From NCBI RefSeq assembly GCF_003254575.1, contig NZ_QJUA01000036.1, positions 1 through 61,446 of the forward strand: 61,446 nt of DNA. Reading direction: 5' to 3'. Below the pieces are notes generated by a model. It was not told the origin of the DNA, ran no database searches, and saw only the letters and a program-made list of their open reading frames with translations. Both the position numbers and the translations under genes were made by a program. Source of the DNA: Mycobacterium kyogaense (GTDB lineage Bacteria; Actinomycetota; Actinomycetes; Mycobacteriales; Mycobacteriaceae). The first letter of the stretch is position 1. Each line of letters begins with the position of its first letter. Below, piece by piece: positions 24,609 to 32,601 of the stretch.

Positions 24609-25721
24609 CTACGCGGTGCGGTTCGCGGCCAATCTGGCGAGCTCGGTGAGCCCCGCACGGGCCTGCGCGTCGATGGGTGCGGAGTCGAGAGTGCCGATCG
24701 CGGTGGCGGTCAGCGTCTCGATGCGATTCTCGACGGCGGCCAGTGCTCCGACGGATTCGATGAGGGCGCGCAGCTCGGTGACGGCGTCGTCCGACAGATC
24801 GGTCCCGATGGAGGTGCGCAGCAGTGCGGCGCCCGCAGGGTCCCGCTGTTCGGCCAGCGCGATCGCCTCGGCCAGTAGCACGGTGCGCTTGCCGGAGCGC
24901 AGATCGTCACCGGACGGTTTTCCGGTGACCGCCGGATCGCCGAACACGCCGAGCACGTCGTCGCGCAGTTGGAATGCGATCCCGAGGCCGGTGCCCACCT
25001 CGTGGAAGGCGTCCTGGATCTCCGGGCGGTCCGCGGCGGCCGCGGCGCCGAACTGCAGCGGTCGCGAGATGGTGTAGGAGGCTGTCTTGTAGGTGTTGAC
25101 GGTCAATGCCGCGGCCACCGTGTCGGCGCCGCTGGCCTCGTTGACGATGTCGAGGTACTGGCCCCCGAGTACTTCGGTCCTGATCGCGGCCCACACCCGC
25201 TGCACCCGGGCTTGCGCGTCGGCTCCGATGGGTGCTGTGGTGACGATGTCGTCGGCCCACACCAGGGACAGATCGCCGAGCAGGATGGCCGCTGACAGGC
25301 CGAACTGGTCGGGGGAGCCGTGCCAGCGCTGCTCGCGGTGCCGGTCGGAGAAGATGCGGTGGACGGTGGGCAGTCCGCGCCGGGTCGCCGACGCGTCGAT
25401 CACGTCGTCGTGCACCAGCGCGCACGCATGCAGCAGTTCCAGCGCCGAGAACAGGCGTAGCACCGTGGCATCGGGTTCGGTGCCGGTCACCGCGCGCCAT
25501 CCCCAGTACGCGAACGCCGGGCGCAGCCGCTTGCCGCCGCGCAGCACGAATTCTTCGAGTGCTTCGGTCAGTACCGCGTAGTCGGCGCCGATGTAGGCCG
25601 CGTCACGGCGCCGCTCCTGCAGGTAGCCGCGAAGCTGTTCGGTGACGGCCGCGGCCAGCTCGACCGCTGACGGTGCCGCAGTGTCGTCGGCGGTGGCACT
25701 GGAACTGGCATTGGCATCCAC
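24609..25721 (-). CDS. idsA2: Polyprenyl (geranylgeranyl-type) diphosphate synthase IdsA2
   Basis: A 370-aa trans-prenyl diphosphate synthase. The first Asp-rich motif is ALVHDDVIDAS with the basic RRGLPTVHR after it; the second is FQLRDDVLGVFGD, in which the usual fifth Asp is Gly, a change common in actinobacterial members. FVLRGGKRLRPAF binds the homoallylic substrate. Chain length cannot be deduced with certainty. GTG start at 25721, with AAAGGGG upstream. In the M. tuberculosis map I recall an Rv2172c gene between idsA2 and lppM; it is not here. Confidence 0.88.
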   Translation of the reverse strand: MDANASSSATADDTAAPSAVELAAAVTEQLRGYLQERRRDAAYIGADYAVLTEALEEFVLRGGKRLRPAFAYWGWRAVTGTEPDATVLRLFSALELLHACALVHDDVIDASATRRGLPTVHRIFSDRHREQRWHGSPDQFGLSAAILLGDLSLVWADDIVTTAPIGADAQARVQRVWAAIRTEVLGGQYLDIVNEASGADTVAAALTVNTYKTASYTISRPLQFGAAAAADRPEIQDAFHEVGTGLGIAFQLRDDVLGVFGDPAVTGKPSGDDLRSGKRTVLLAEAIALAEQRDPAGAALLRTSIGTDLSDDAVTELRALIESVGALAAVENRIETLTATAIGTLDSAPIDAQARAGLTELARLAANRTA

Positions 25722-25760
25722 GCTCAGCGGGCGCCCCTTTCTTCCGTTAGTCCGGTGCTC

Positions 25761-25766
25761 AGCGTA
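25761..25766 (-). promoter_or_regulatory. Candidate -10 element for the idsA2-mptA operon
   Basis: Minus-strand TACGCT (TANNNT) about 40 nt before GTG 25721, leaving a leader of about 30 nt that contains AAAGGGG. Confidence 0.4.
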
Positions 25767-25799
25767 GAGCCTGCCTCCGGTCGATGGTCGTCGCAGCGC

Positions 25800-26489
25800 C
25801 TAGCGAGGCTGTTCTTCGGGTTGCCCGGGCTTGGCCGACTGGTCGCGGGTGCGGTAGGCGAGCCATCCGATGATTCCGGCGACGACGAGCGAGGCGACTC
25901 CCAGCCAGATGGCGGCGCCGGTGAACGAGCGCGCGCTGGGATCGGTGTAGCGCGCCTGGGCGTTCATGGTGCTGACCACGCCGGGCCGCAGTTTCCATTC
26001 GACCACCTCGGAGGACACCCGGTCGCCGTTGGTGGAGGTGACCTCTCCGGGGAACGACACCGACAGAGAGACGTCGGCTTCCGGATCGTTGAGGGAGGTC
26101 AGGTCGGCGCGGCCCTCGAGGATGACCAAATCGCCGGCGCGGCGCAGTGAGATGTCGACGCCGGCGGCGTCGCGGTTCATCCCGGCGAGCTGAGGCAGCT
26201 CGGCGAAAGTGAGGTCGGAGAAGACGGCCTGGGAGCCGACGTAGTCGTCTCGGTCGTAGTCCGACACCGCGACCTTCTGCGCGAACGGCAGGTTGTTGAG
26301 CAGTTGCGGACCTCGGTCGCTGTCGTCGCGCGGTTTCGCCGCCGCGACGATCTGGCCGGACACCCGGTCGTCGGGGGAGACCGTCAGCGAGGTGCGCACC
26401 CGGACGCAGCCGATCAGTGACGGCGCCAGCACCAACAGCAGCAGCAGTATCGTGAGGACACGCCGGGAGGTCCGGTGGCGGTTGAGCAC
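25800..26489 (-). CDS. lppM: Lipoprotein LppM
   Basis: A 229-aa lipoprotein. The signal sequence (basic RHRTSRR, then VLTILLLLLVLAPSLIGC) ends in a lipobox LIGC; the mature part is beta-rich, with the LppM domain (VRVRTSLTVSPDDRVSGQIV, then SVSFPGEVTSTNGD), and a C-terminal helix FTGAAIWLGVASLVVAGIIG returns it to the membrane. In M. tuberculosis LppM affects phagosome maturation; here it more likely has an envelope role. The GTG at 26489 is chosen because it begins just before the signal sequence; the frame stays open far upstream, but that part is an antisense shadow of the GNAT gene. Confidence 0.88.
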   Translation of the reverse strand: MLNRHRTSRRVLTILLLLLVLAPSLIGCVRVRTSLTVSPDDRVSGQIVAAAKPRDDSDRGPQLLNNLPFAQKVAVSDYDRDDYVGSQAVFSDLTFAELPQLAGMNRDAAGVDISLRRAGDLVILEGRADLTSLNDPEADVSLSVSFPGEVTSTNGDRVSSEVVEWKLRPGVVSTMNAQARYTDPSARSFTGAAIWLGVASLVVAGIIGWLAYRTRDQSAKPGQPEEQPR

Positions 26490-26527
26490 CCGGTCATCGT
26501 GCCAGACCTCACATCGGCGCAGGCGTT

Positions 26528-27112
26528 CTACAGCGGAAGGGCGCGGCCGAGGATCGCGAAGGCCCGCGGATCTCCGGAGAAGTGGTAGCCGCGGATGACA
26601 TCGCTGAACCCGAGCCGCCGGTAGAGCCGCCAGGCCCGGTTGGCCTCTCCGTTGATCTCCGGCGTGGACAGCAGCACGTGGTCTTCGCCGCGGCCGGCCA
26701 GCAGCTGGCGGATCAGCGCCTCGCCCAGCCCGCGGCCCTGGGCCGGTGGCAGGATGTGCAGCTCGGTCAGCTCGAAGTAGCTGGTCATCAGCGCTGTGAT
26801 GCGGGCGGCGTCGGCGCCGCTGCGGCGCAGTCCGGCGACCACCTGCTGCTGCCACCACTGATCGGGCGCCCCGCAGTATCCGTAGGCGATACCGACCATG
26901 GGCGCCTCGGTCGGATCTTCGCCGGGCTCGTCGCTGGTCTGGACGGCGGCCACCGCTTTCCAGCCGTGTCTGCGGGTGTGCTCGACCCACATCGAGGCGC
27001 GCTGCTCCTCGGTGCCTCGGGGGTAGTGCATGGCATCGACGTAGATGGACAGGGCGTCACTGAGACGGCGCTGCATATCGACGGGCGACAGCTCGATCAG
27101 ATGCGTCGCCAA
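26528..27112 (-). CDS. GNAT-family N-acetyltransferase (Rv2170 type)
   Basis: A 194-aa acetyltransferase with the acetyl-CoA loop LPPAQGRGLGEALIRQLL (Q/RxxGxG) and the C-terminal NRAWRLYRRLGFSDVIRGY. The TTG at 27112 was chosen because AGGGAAAGG lies 7 nt upstream and the product then starts LATHLIELSP, as in relatives; extending further to GTG/ATG codons up to 27211 gives a non-conserved leader. It lies 38 bp upstream of lppM on the same strand, so the two form an operon. Substrate unknown; the M. tuberculosis relative has been reported to act on lysine-type amines, which I cannot confirm. Confidence 0.85.
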   Translation of the reverse strand: MATHLIELSPVDMQRRLSDALSIYVDAMHYPRGTEEQRASMWVEHTRRHGWKAVAAVQTSDEPGEDPTEAPMVGIAYGYCGAPDQWWQQQVVAGLRRSGADAARITALMTSYFELTELHILPPAQGRGLGEALIRQLLAGRGEDHVLLSTPEINGEANRAWRLYRRLGFSDVIRGYHFSGDPRAFAILGRALPL

Positions 27113-27151
27113 GTATCTGCCTTTCCCTGCGGGGACCCGGTGGCCGCCACC

Positions 27152-27157
27152 ATTATC
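27152..27157 (-). promoter_or_regulatory. Candidate -10 element for the GNAT-lppM operon
   Basis: Minus-strand GATAAT about 40 nt before TTG 27112; the leader would hold the AGGGAAAGG ribosome site. One mismatch to TATAAT; no clear -35. Confidence 0.35.
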
Positions 27158-27255
27158 GGACTGAACGCAGCGAACCATGACGCGCGGCATCCGCCGACAG
27201 CCCCTCGTCATAGAATCAGGGACCGAAGTAGGTGGTACGGCTCAGATTCTGCTCG

Positions 27256-27261
27256 TATCAT
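27256..27261 (+). promoter_or_regulatory. Candidate -10 element for the DUF3040 gene
   Basis: TATCAT (TANNNT) 80 nt before ATG 27342. The transcript would start just before the hairpin at 27271-27290. Confidence 0.4.
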
Positions 27262-27270
27262 TGACGTTGC

Positions 27271-27290
27271 GTGCCCGTCCACACGGGCAC
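27271..27290 (+). other. Leader hairpin in front of the DUF3040 gene
   Basis: A perfect 8-bp stem GTGCCCGT/ACGGGCAC with loop CCAC at the 5' end of the predicted leader. No U-tract follows, so it is more likely an RNA-stabilising element or operator than a terminator. Confidence 0.4.
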
Positions 27291-27341
27291 ACCCTGATGT
27301 TTGAACGACTGAGACGCCCCCACGGCAAGAGGGAGGGACGA

Positions 27342-27758
27342 ATGCCACTCTCCGATCATGAGCAGCGCATGCTCGATCAGATCGAGAGCGCGCTCTATGC
27401 CGAGGACCCCAAGTTCGCGTCCAGCGTTCGTGGCGGGACCCTGAGGGCGCCGTCGACGCGGCGCCGGCTGCAGGGCGGCGCGCTGTTCGTGGTCGGCCTC
27501 GCGATGCTGGTGTCGGGTGTGGCGTTCAAGGCGACGATGATCGGCAGCTTCCCGATCCTGTCGGTGATCGGATTCATCGTGATGTTCGGCGGTGTCGTCT
27601 TCGCGATCACCGGTCCGCGGGTCGGTGTGGCCGGGGAGCGCCCGGCGGCCGGCAGTGGCCCCGGTGGCGCGGTGAACAGGCAGAAGCGCGCCAAGGGTGG
27701 CGGCGGTTCGTTCACGAGCCGAATGGAAGATCGGTTCCGCCGCCGCTTCGACGAGTAA
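27342..27758 (+). CDS. DUF3040 membrane protein (Rv2169c type)
   Basis: A 138-aa protein with GGGAGGGA just before the ATG. It begins with the DUF3040 signature PLSDHEQRMLDQIESALYAE, has two helices at about 48-90 (FVVGLAMLVSGVAFKATMIG and ILSVIGFIVMFGGVVFAIT) and ends with a basic cytoplasmic tail SFTSRMEDRFRRRFDE that is conserved in mycobacteria. The function is unknown. It stands just upstream of the dcw cluster but is separated from it by a strong terminator. Confidence 0.85.
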   Translation: MPLSDHEQRMLDQIESALYAEDPKFASSVRGGTLRAPSTRRRLQGGALFVVGLAMLVSGVAFKATMIGSFPILSVIGFIVMFGGVVFAITGPRVGVAGERPAAGSGPGGAVNRQKRAKGGGGSFTSRMEDRFRRRFDE

Positions 27759-27772
27759 CGGTCCGCAGTTTC

Positions 27773-27805
27773 AGGGGCAGCCCGCCAGGGCTGCCCCTCT
27801 TTTTT
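27773..27805 (+). terminator. Intrinsic terminator after the DUF3040 gene
   Basis: An 11-bp perfect stem AGGGGCAGCCC/GGGCTGCCCCT around a GCCA loop, followed by C and six T (27800-27805). It insulates mraZ and the dcw cluster from upstream transcription. The remaining ~175 bp up to the mraZ operators hold nothing that I recognise. Confidence 0.92.
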
Positions 27806-27983
27806 GCCCCACCACCCCCCACCGTGCTCCCGCAGGACGGTTGTCATGCGGTTGAGCTGGGGTTTCATCGGTTCTCGTGAGGCCTGCGCCGGCTTCCGCG
27901 CGTCTTCTTCCCGGCCACTTCTCGTTGACGACCTGCACGTCGTGGGGGACGCGCGCGAAATGCCAGCCGTGGTTCGGCGCAAA

Positions 27984-28009
27984 GTGGGGGATTGTGGGGT
28001 AAAGTGGCA
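27984..28009 (+). promoter_or_regulatory. MraZ-type operator repeats overlapping the mraZ promoter
   Basis: Three direct repeats in exact 10-bp register: GTGGGG at 27984, GTGGGG at 27994 and GTGGCA at 28004. This is TGGGN with 5-nt spacers, the site described for E. coli MraZ; the third copy is degenerate. TAAAGT (28000-28005, TANNNT) lies between copies two and three as a probable -10, so bound MraZ would block the promoter and autorepress the cluster. Confidence 0.75.
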
Positions 28010-28062
28010 GACAACGGAGCGACCGGAGTTCCGCAAGGGCGAGGTCTGAGCGAGGTGGCGAG

Positions 28063-28497
28063 ATGTTCTTCGGCACCTACACGCCCAAGCTCGACGACAA
28101 GGGGCGGCTGACGCTGCCCGCCAAGTTCCGCGACGCACTGGCAGGAGGGTTGATGGTCACCAAGAGTCAAGATCACAGCCTGGCTGTCTATCCGCGGGCG
28201 GAGTTCGAGGAGATGGTCACCGAGATCTCCGGCCGGGCCAAGCGGGGCAACCCGCAGGCACGCGCATACCTGCGCAACCTGGCCGCCAGCACCGACGAGC
28301 AGTATCCGGACGCCCAGGGCCGGATCACGCTGTCTGCCGAGCACCGCCGCTACGCGAACCTCAGCAAGGAGTGCGTGGTCATCGGCTCGATCGAATTCCT
28401 CGAGATCTGGGACGCCCAGGCATGGCAGGACTACCAGGAGCTTCACGAAGAGAACTTCTCCGCGGCCAGCGATGAAGCACTCGGCGACATCATTTGA
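28063..28497 (+). CDS. mraZ: Transcriptional regulator MraZ
   Basis: A 144-aa protein with two AbrB-like swapped-hairpin repeats: MFFGTYTPKLDDKGRLTLPA (first half) and YPDAQGRITLSAEHRRYANL (second half). MraZ forms a ring and represses its own dcw promoter by binding TGGGN repeats, which are present at 27984-28009. It is the first gene of the cluster. A long leader (about 50 nt) precedes the ATG. Confidence 0.97.
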   Translation: MFFGTYTPKLDDKGRLTLPAKFRDALAGGLMVTKSQDHSLAVYPRAEFEEMVTEISGRAKRGNPQARAYLRNLAASTDEQYPDAQGRITLSAEHRRYANLSKECVVIGSIEFLEIWDAQAWQDYQELHEENFSAASDEALGDII

Positions 28498-28524
28498 CCT
28501 GGCCCCGCAGGCCCGTGCGGCGCG

Positions 28525-28590
28525 GCCTCTGTCCGAACCGACCCTGACGTACTTCCCCGACGTCAGGTCCGGGCTCTCGGACAGGGACCA
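28525..28590 (+). ncRNA. mraW RNA motif (cis-regulatory leader of rsmH)
   Basis: Between mraZ and rsmH two nested stems fit together: outer CTGTCCGA (28529-28536) with TCGGACAG (28577-28584), inner CCTGACGT (28543-28550) with ACGTCAGG (28560-28567), loop ACTTCCCCG. Place, clade and nested form match the published mraW RNA motif, a structured leader found before mraW in actinobacteria, especially mycobacteria. The segment is also open in frame with rsmH, and its translation (TLTYFPDVR) resembles the N-terminus annotated for M. tuberculosis MraW; RNA conservation explains that better than protein conservation. Ligand and mechanism are unknown. Confidence 0.7.
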
Positions 28591-28627
28591 CGCCGCAGGG
28601 GCCGCCCCGATCGCTGAGGCTGCTGCG

Positions 28628-29572
28628 ATGACCCAAGAGCCCCACGTTCCGGTTCTGCTGGACCGCTGCGTCGAACTGCTCGCCCCCGCGTTGACCCGGC
28701 GCGGCGACGACGGTGCCGGCGCGACGCTCGTCGACGCCACCCTCGGTGCCGGCGGGCACACCGAACGCTTCCTGACCGATTTCCCCGCGCTGCACGTCGT
28801 CGGGTTGGACCGCGATCCCGAAGCCCTGCGGATCGCCGGCGAGCGGCTCGCGCGCTTCGGCGACCGGTTCACCGCGATACGCACCCGCTACGACGGGTTC
28901 GAGCTGACCGACATCGATGCGTTCCTGTTCGACCTGGGCGTGTCCTCGATGCAGCTCGATCAGCCGGAGCGCGGGTTCTCCTATTCGACGGACGCACCGC
29001 TGGACATGCGGATGGATTCCGACGCCCCGCTGACGGCCGCCGACATCCTCAACACCTACGAGGAGAAGCAGATCGCGCGGATTCTGCGCGAGTACGGCGA
29101 GGAGAAGTTCGCCGGACGCATCGCCGCGCACATCGTGCGTCGCCGCGCGGTCACGCCGTTCACGACGACGGGCGAGTTGGTCGAGCTGCTCTACCAGGCG
29201 ATCCCGGCGCCGGCGCGGCGGACGGGCGGGCACCCCGGCAAGCGGACCTTTCAAGCGCTGCGCATCGCAGTCAACGCCGAGCTCGACGCGCTGCGGCTGG
29301 CCATCCCGAAGGCGTTGCGTGCGTTGCGATCCGGTGGACGGATCGCCGTGATGGCCTACCAGTCGCTGGAAGACCGCATCGTCAAGGGAGAGTTCGCCGC
29401 GGCGACTGCGTCGCGGACCCCCGCCGGTCTGCCGATCGAATTGCCCGGCCACGGGCCGGAATTCGTCGCCCTGACCCGGGGTGCTGAACGCGCGAGTGCG
29501 CAGGAGATCGATCGCAATCCCAGAAGCGCTCCGGTTCGGTTGCGCGCGTTGGAGAAAGTTGGGGGGCAGTAG
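28628..29572 (+). CDS. rsmH: 16S rRNA (cytosine(1402)-N(4))-methyltransferase RsmH
   Basis: A 314-aa SAM methyltransferase (MraW) that modifies C1402 in the ribosomal P site. It shows EPHVPVLLDRC at the N-terminus, the SAM loop VDATLGAGGHTERFL, and FDLGVSSMQLDQPERGFSY, with HPGKRTFQALRIAVN near the C-terminal third. ATG 28628 gives the typical bacterial length (~313 aa) and leaves the mraW RNA element in the leader. An in-frame ATG at 28472, inside mraZ, would add 52 residues encoded by the RNA element; I think this is not translated. Confidence 0.93.
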   Translation: MTQEPHVPVLLDRCVELLAPALTRRGDDGAGATLVDATLGAGGHTERFLTDFPALHVVGLDRDPEALRIAGERLARFGDRFTAIRTRYDGFELTDIDAFLFDLGVSSMQLDQPERGFSYSTDAPLDMRMDSDAPLTAADILNTYEEKQIARILREYGEEKFAGRIAAHIVRRRAVTPFTTTGELVELLYQAIPAPARRTGGHPGKRTFQALRIAVNAELDALRLAIPKALRALRSGGRIAVMAYQSLEDRIVKGEFAAATASRTPAGLPIELPGHGPEFVALTRGAERASAQEIDRNPRSAPVRLRALEKVGGQ

Positions 29573-29577
29573 CACTC

Positions 29578-30585
29578 ATGAAGACCCAGAGGACACCCAA
29601 GGCCGGCCCGAAGGCGGGCAAGAACGAGAAGGCTCGCACCTCGTCCCGCGCAGCGGCGGGCAAGCCGAAGAAGGCCGGCCGCCGCCCGGTGCGCGACGCC
29701 GGCCGTGCGCCCGTCGACGCCTCTCCGCGCGCACGTGCCGCCGACCGGAGCAGGCCCGCCCCGCGCACCACACCGATCCAGCGGCTCACCGACACCCCGG
29801 CCCGGCCGAAGACCGCGAGCCAGGCCAAAGCCCGCGCGAAGGCCCGGAAGGCCAAGGCGCCCAAGATCGTCCGGCCGCCGCTGCGGGAGCGCCTCCTCGT
29901 TCGCCTCGCGTCGATCGATCTCAACCCGCGCCGGCTCGTCGCCCGGGTCCCGTTCGTGGTCCTCGTCATCGGCTGCCTGGGCCTGGGATTGGGCGTCACG
30001 CTGTGGCTCTCCACCGACGCGGCCGAACGGTCGTATCAGCTGGGCCATGCCCGCCAGGTCAATCAGGCCCTGCTGCAGCAGAAGGAAGCGCTCGAGCGCG
30101 ATGTGCTGCAGGCGCAGGCGGCGCCCGCGCTGGCCGAGGCCGCCCGCAATCTCGGCATGATCCCGTCCCGCGACACGGCCCACCTGGTGCAGGACGCCTC
30201 GGGCAACTGGGTCGTCGTCGGCACCCCCAAGCCTGCCGAGGGCGTACCGCCGCCCCCGCTCAACGCGCCGCTGCCCGAGCCGGCTCCGCCCGCACCGCCC
30301 GCCCCGCGCGTCGTAACGCCGTCGGAGGTCCCGGTCCGGCTACCGTCGCAGACCATGCCCCTCACCGCGCCGCTGCTCCCGGGTCAGGCGCCGCTGCTCC
30401 CGGGTCAGACACCCATGCTCGCGGGTCAGGTGCCCGGCGCTGCCCAGCCGGCAGAGGTGCCGCATGCGGTCGCCGGTGCGCTGCCCGGCCCGATTCCGGC
30501 GCCCGCTGATCCGGCCGCCCCCGTCGTGCAGCCCGCCCCTGCTCCCGTCGATCCCGCCGCACCGGTGCCGGGCCCGCCGGCATGA
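29578..30585 (+). CDS. FtsL-like Pro-rich membrane protein (Rv2164c type)
   Basis: A 335-aa single-span protein in the ftsL place between rsmH and pbpB. Residues about 1-115 are a very basic Lys/Arg/Ala-rich cytoplasmic part; the helix is PFVVLVIGCLGLGLGVTLWL (about 123-142); next is a short coiled coil (YQLGHARQVNQALLQQKEAL) and the LGMIPSRDTAHLV segment typical of FtsL-like proteins; the remainder is Pro/Ala-rich and extracellular, with a small repeat LLPGQAPLLPGQTPMLAGQ (30373-30432). It probably takes FtsL's role in linking FtsQ/FtsB-type partners to PBP3 and FtsW. Its TGA overlaps the pbpB ATG. Confidence 0.82.
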   Translation: MKTQRTPKAGPKAGKNEKARTSSRAAAGKPKKAGRRPVRDAGRAPVDASPRARAADRSRPAPRTTPIQRLTDTPARPKTASQAKARAKARKAKAPKIVRPPLRERLLVRLASIDLNPRRLVARVPFVVLVIGCLGLGLGVTLWLSTDAAERSYQLGHARQVNQALLQQKEALERDVLQAQAAPALAEAARNLGMIPSRDTAHLVQDASGNWVVVGTPKPAEGVPPPPLNAPLPEPAPPAPPAPRVVTPSEVPVRLPSQTMPLTAPLLPGQAPLLPGQTPMLAGQVPGAAQPAEVPHAVAGALPGPIPAPADPAAPVVQPAPAPVDPAAPVPGPPA

Positions 30586-32555
30586 GTCGCAAGGCGCAGC
30601 CTGCGCGACGGACCACGCGCGCGGCCGGTGCCGAACGCTCGGCCCGGTCGCGCCGGGTGCGTCAGCCCAGACAATCCTCAGCGAACAGCGGGCTGCGCAG
30701 CGCGTCCTTCGTCTTCCGGCACCGCACGGGTAACGCGGTGATCTTCCTGCTGATCGTCCTCGCCGCAGCCCAGCTGTTCACACTGCAGGTGCCGAAGGCC
30801 GACGGGCTGCGTGCCGAAGCCGCCGGGCAGCTCAAGGTCACCGACATCGATGCCGCGCTGCGTGGCTCGATCGTGGACCGCAACAGCGACAAGCTGGCCT
30901 TCACCATCGAGGCCCGCGCGCTGACGTTCCAGCCCGTGCGGGTGCGTAAGCAGCTGCAGGAGGCGTACGACAAGGCCATCGAGAACGCCGCCGAGAACGC
31001 AAAGGCCGCAGGCAATGAGACCGGCGATGCGGGCGATGCCGTGTTGGCACCCGATGCGCGCCTGCGGCAGATCGCCGACGGTGTGGCGAAGCGTCTGGGC
31101 AACAAGCCGGACAGTGCCACGGTGCTCAAGAAGCTGCGCAGCAACGAGACGTTCGTGTACCTGGCCCGTGCGGTCGATCCCGCGATCGCCGATGCGATCA
31201 CCACCGATTTTCCGGAGGTCGGCGCCGAACGTCAGGATCTGCGGCAGTATCCGGGCGGGTCGCTGGCGGCCAACATCGTCGGCGGCATCGACTGGGATGG
31301 CCACGGCTTGCTCGGCCTGGAGGACTCGCTGGACTCCGTGCTCGCCGGCACCGACGGTTCGGTCACCTACGACCGCGGCTCCGACGGCGTCGTGATCCCG
31401 GGGAGCTACCGCAACCGGCATGACGCGGTGAACGGGTCGACGGTGATGCTCACCCTGGACGACGACATCCAGTTCTACGTCCAGCAGCAGGTCCAGATGG
31501 CCAAGGAGGCCTCGGGCGCCAAGAACGTCTCCGCTGTCGTGCTCGACGCCAAAACCGGTGAGGTGCTGGCGATGTCGAACGACAACACGTTCAACCCCGC
31601 GCAGGACGTCAGCAAGCAGTCCACTCGCGAGCTGGGCAATCTGTCGGTGTCCTCGCCGTTCGAACCGGGCTCGGTCAACAAGATCATCACCGCTGCGTCG
31701 GTGATCGAGAACCACCTGTCCACCCCGGACGAGGTGTTGCAGGTTCCCGGCTCCATCGACATGGGCGGGGTCACCGTCCGCGACGCCTGGAACCACGGCA
31801 CGATGCCGTACACCACGACCGGCGTGTTCGGGAAGTCCTCCAACGTGGGCACGCTCATGCTGGCCCAGCGCGTCGGGCCGCAGAAGTATGCCGAGATGCT
31901 GCGCAAGTTCGGGCTCGGTCAGCGCACCGGGGTCGGGTTGCCCGGTGAGAGTGCGGGTCTGGTGCCTCCCATCGACCAATGGTCGGGCAGCACGTTCTCC
32001 AATCTTCCTATCGGTCAGGGCCTTTCGATGACCCTGCTGCAGATGTCGGCGATCTACCAGGCCATCGCCAACGACGGGGTACGCATCCCGCCGCGCATCC
32101 TCAAGGCGACGATCGCCGCCGACGGCACCCGCACCGACGAGCCGCGTCCCGAAGGCATCCGGGTGATCTCCCCGGAGACGGCACGCACCGTGCGCAACAT
32201 GTTCCGCGCGGTGGTGCAGCGCGATCCGATGGGGATCCAGCAGGGCACCGGTCCCGCGGCGGCGGTCGAGGGATACCAGATCGCCGGCAAGACCGGCACC
32301 GCCCAGCAGATCAACCCCGCCTGCGGCTGCTACTACGACAACGTCTACTGGATCACGTTCGCCGGGATGGCCCCGGCCGACGATCCGCGCTACGTGGTGG
32401 GCGTGATGATGGACGCGCCGCACCGGGCCGCCGACGGCTCGCCCGGGTCCTCGGCCGCGCCGCTGTTCCACAACATCGCCTCGTGGTTGCTGCAGCGGGA
32501 GAACGTGCCGCTGTCCAAGGATCCCGGTGCGCCGCTGACCCTCCAGGCGGGGTGA
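30582..32555 (+). CDS. pbpB: Penicillin-binding protein PbpB (FtsI/PBP3)
   Basis: A 657-aa class B transpeptidase for septal peptidoglycan. A basic cytoplasmic stretch and one helix (NAVIFLLIVLAAAQLFTLQV) precede the pedestal domain (LRGSIVDRNSDKLAFTIEAR) and the transpeptidase: SxxK in FEPGSVNKI, SxN in GKSSNVGT and KTG in IAGKTGTAQQ. An insert around residues 125-155 is rich in Ala, Asp and Glu. The start overlaps the upstream stop as ATGA. In M. tuberculosis PE-PGRS and other genes separate pbpB from murE; here only 46 bp do. Confidence 0.96.
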   Translation: MSRKAQPARRTTRAAGAERSARSRRVRQPRQSSANSGLRSASFVFRHRTGNAVIFLLIVLAAAQLFTLQVPKADGLRAEAAGQLKVTDIDAALRGSIVDRNSDKLAFTIEARALTFQPVRVRKQLQEAYDKAIENAAENAKAAGNETGDAGDAVLAPDARLRQIADGVAKRLGNKPDSATVLKKLRSNETFVYLARAVDPAIADAITTDFPEVGAERQDLRQYPGGSLAANIVGGIDWDGHGLLGLEDSLDSVLAGTDGSVTYDRGSDGVVIPGSYRNRHDAVNGSTVMLTLDDDIQFYVQQQVQMAKEASGAKNVSAVVLDAKTGEVLAMSNDNTFNPAQDVSKQSTRELGNLSVSSPFEPGSVNKIITAASVIENHLSTPDEVLQVPGSIDMGGVTVRDAWNHGTMPYTTTGVFGKSSNVGTLMLAQRVGPQKYAEMLRKFGLGQRTGVGLPGESAGLVPPIDQWSGSTFSNLPIGQGLSMTLLQMSAIYQAIANDGVRIPPRILKATIAADGTRTDEPRPEGIRVISPETARTVRNMFRAVVQRDPMGIQQGTGPAAAVEGYQIAGKTGTAQQINPACGCYYDNVYWITFAGMAPADDPRYVVGVMMDAPHRAADGSPGSSAAPLFHNIASWLLQRENVPLSKDPGAPLTLQAG

Positions 32556-32592
32556 CGCTCGCGGGCGGCCACGGCCTGGATGCACGGCTGGG

Positions 32593-32598
32593 TACTGT
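32593..32598 (+). promoter_or_regulatory. Candidate internal -10 element for murE
   Basis: TACTGT (TANNNT) 3 nt before ATG 32602 and 9 nt before ATG 32608. If used, it favours the second ATG as a leaderless start for murE. Confidence 0.3.
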
Positions 32599-32601
32599 GG
32601 C

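Noticed and set aside
26490..26990. Upstream extension of lppM to a 396-codon frame
   Set aside because: It is a shadow of the GNAT gene; a signal peptide and lipobox begin right after GTG 26489.
28472..28627. N-terminal extension of RsmH starting inside mraZ
   Set aside because: The segment forms the nested stems of the mraW RNA motif, and ATG 28628 gives the normal protein length.
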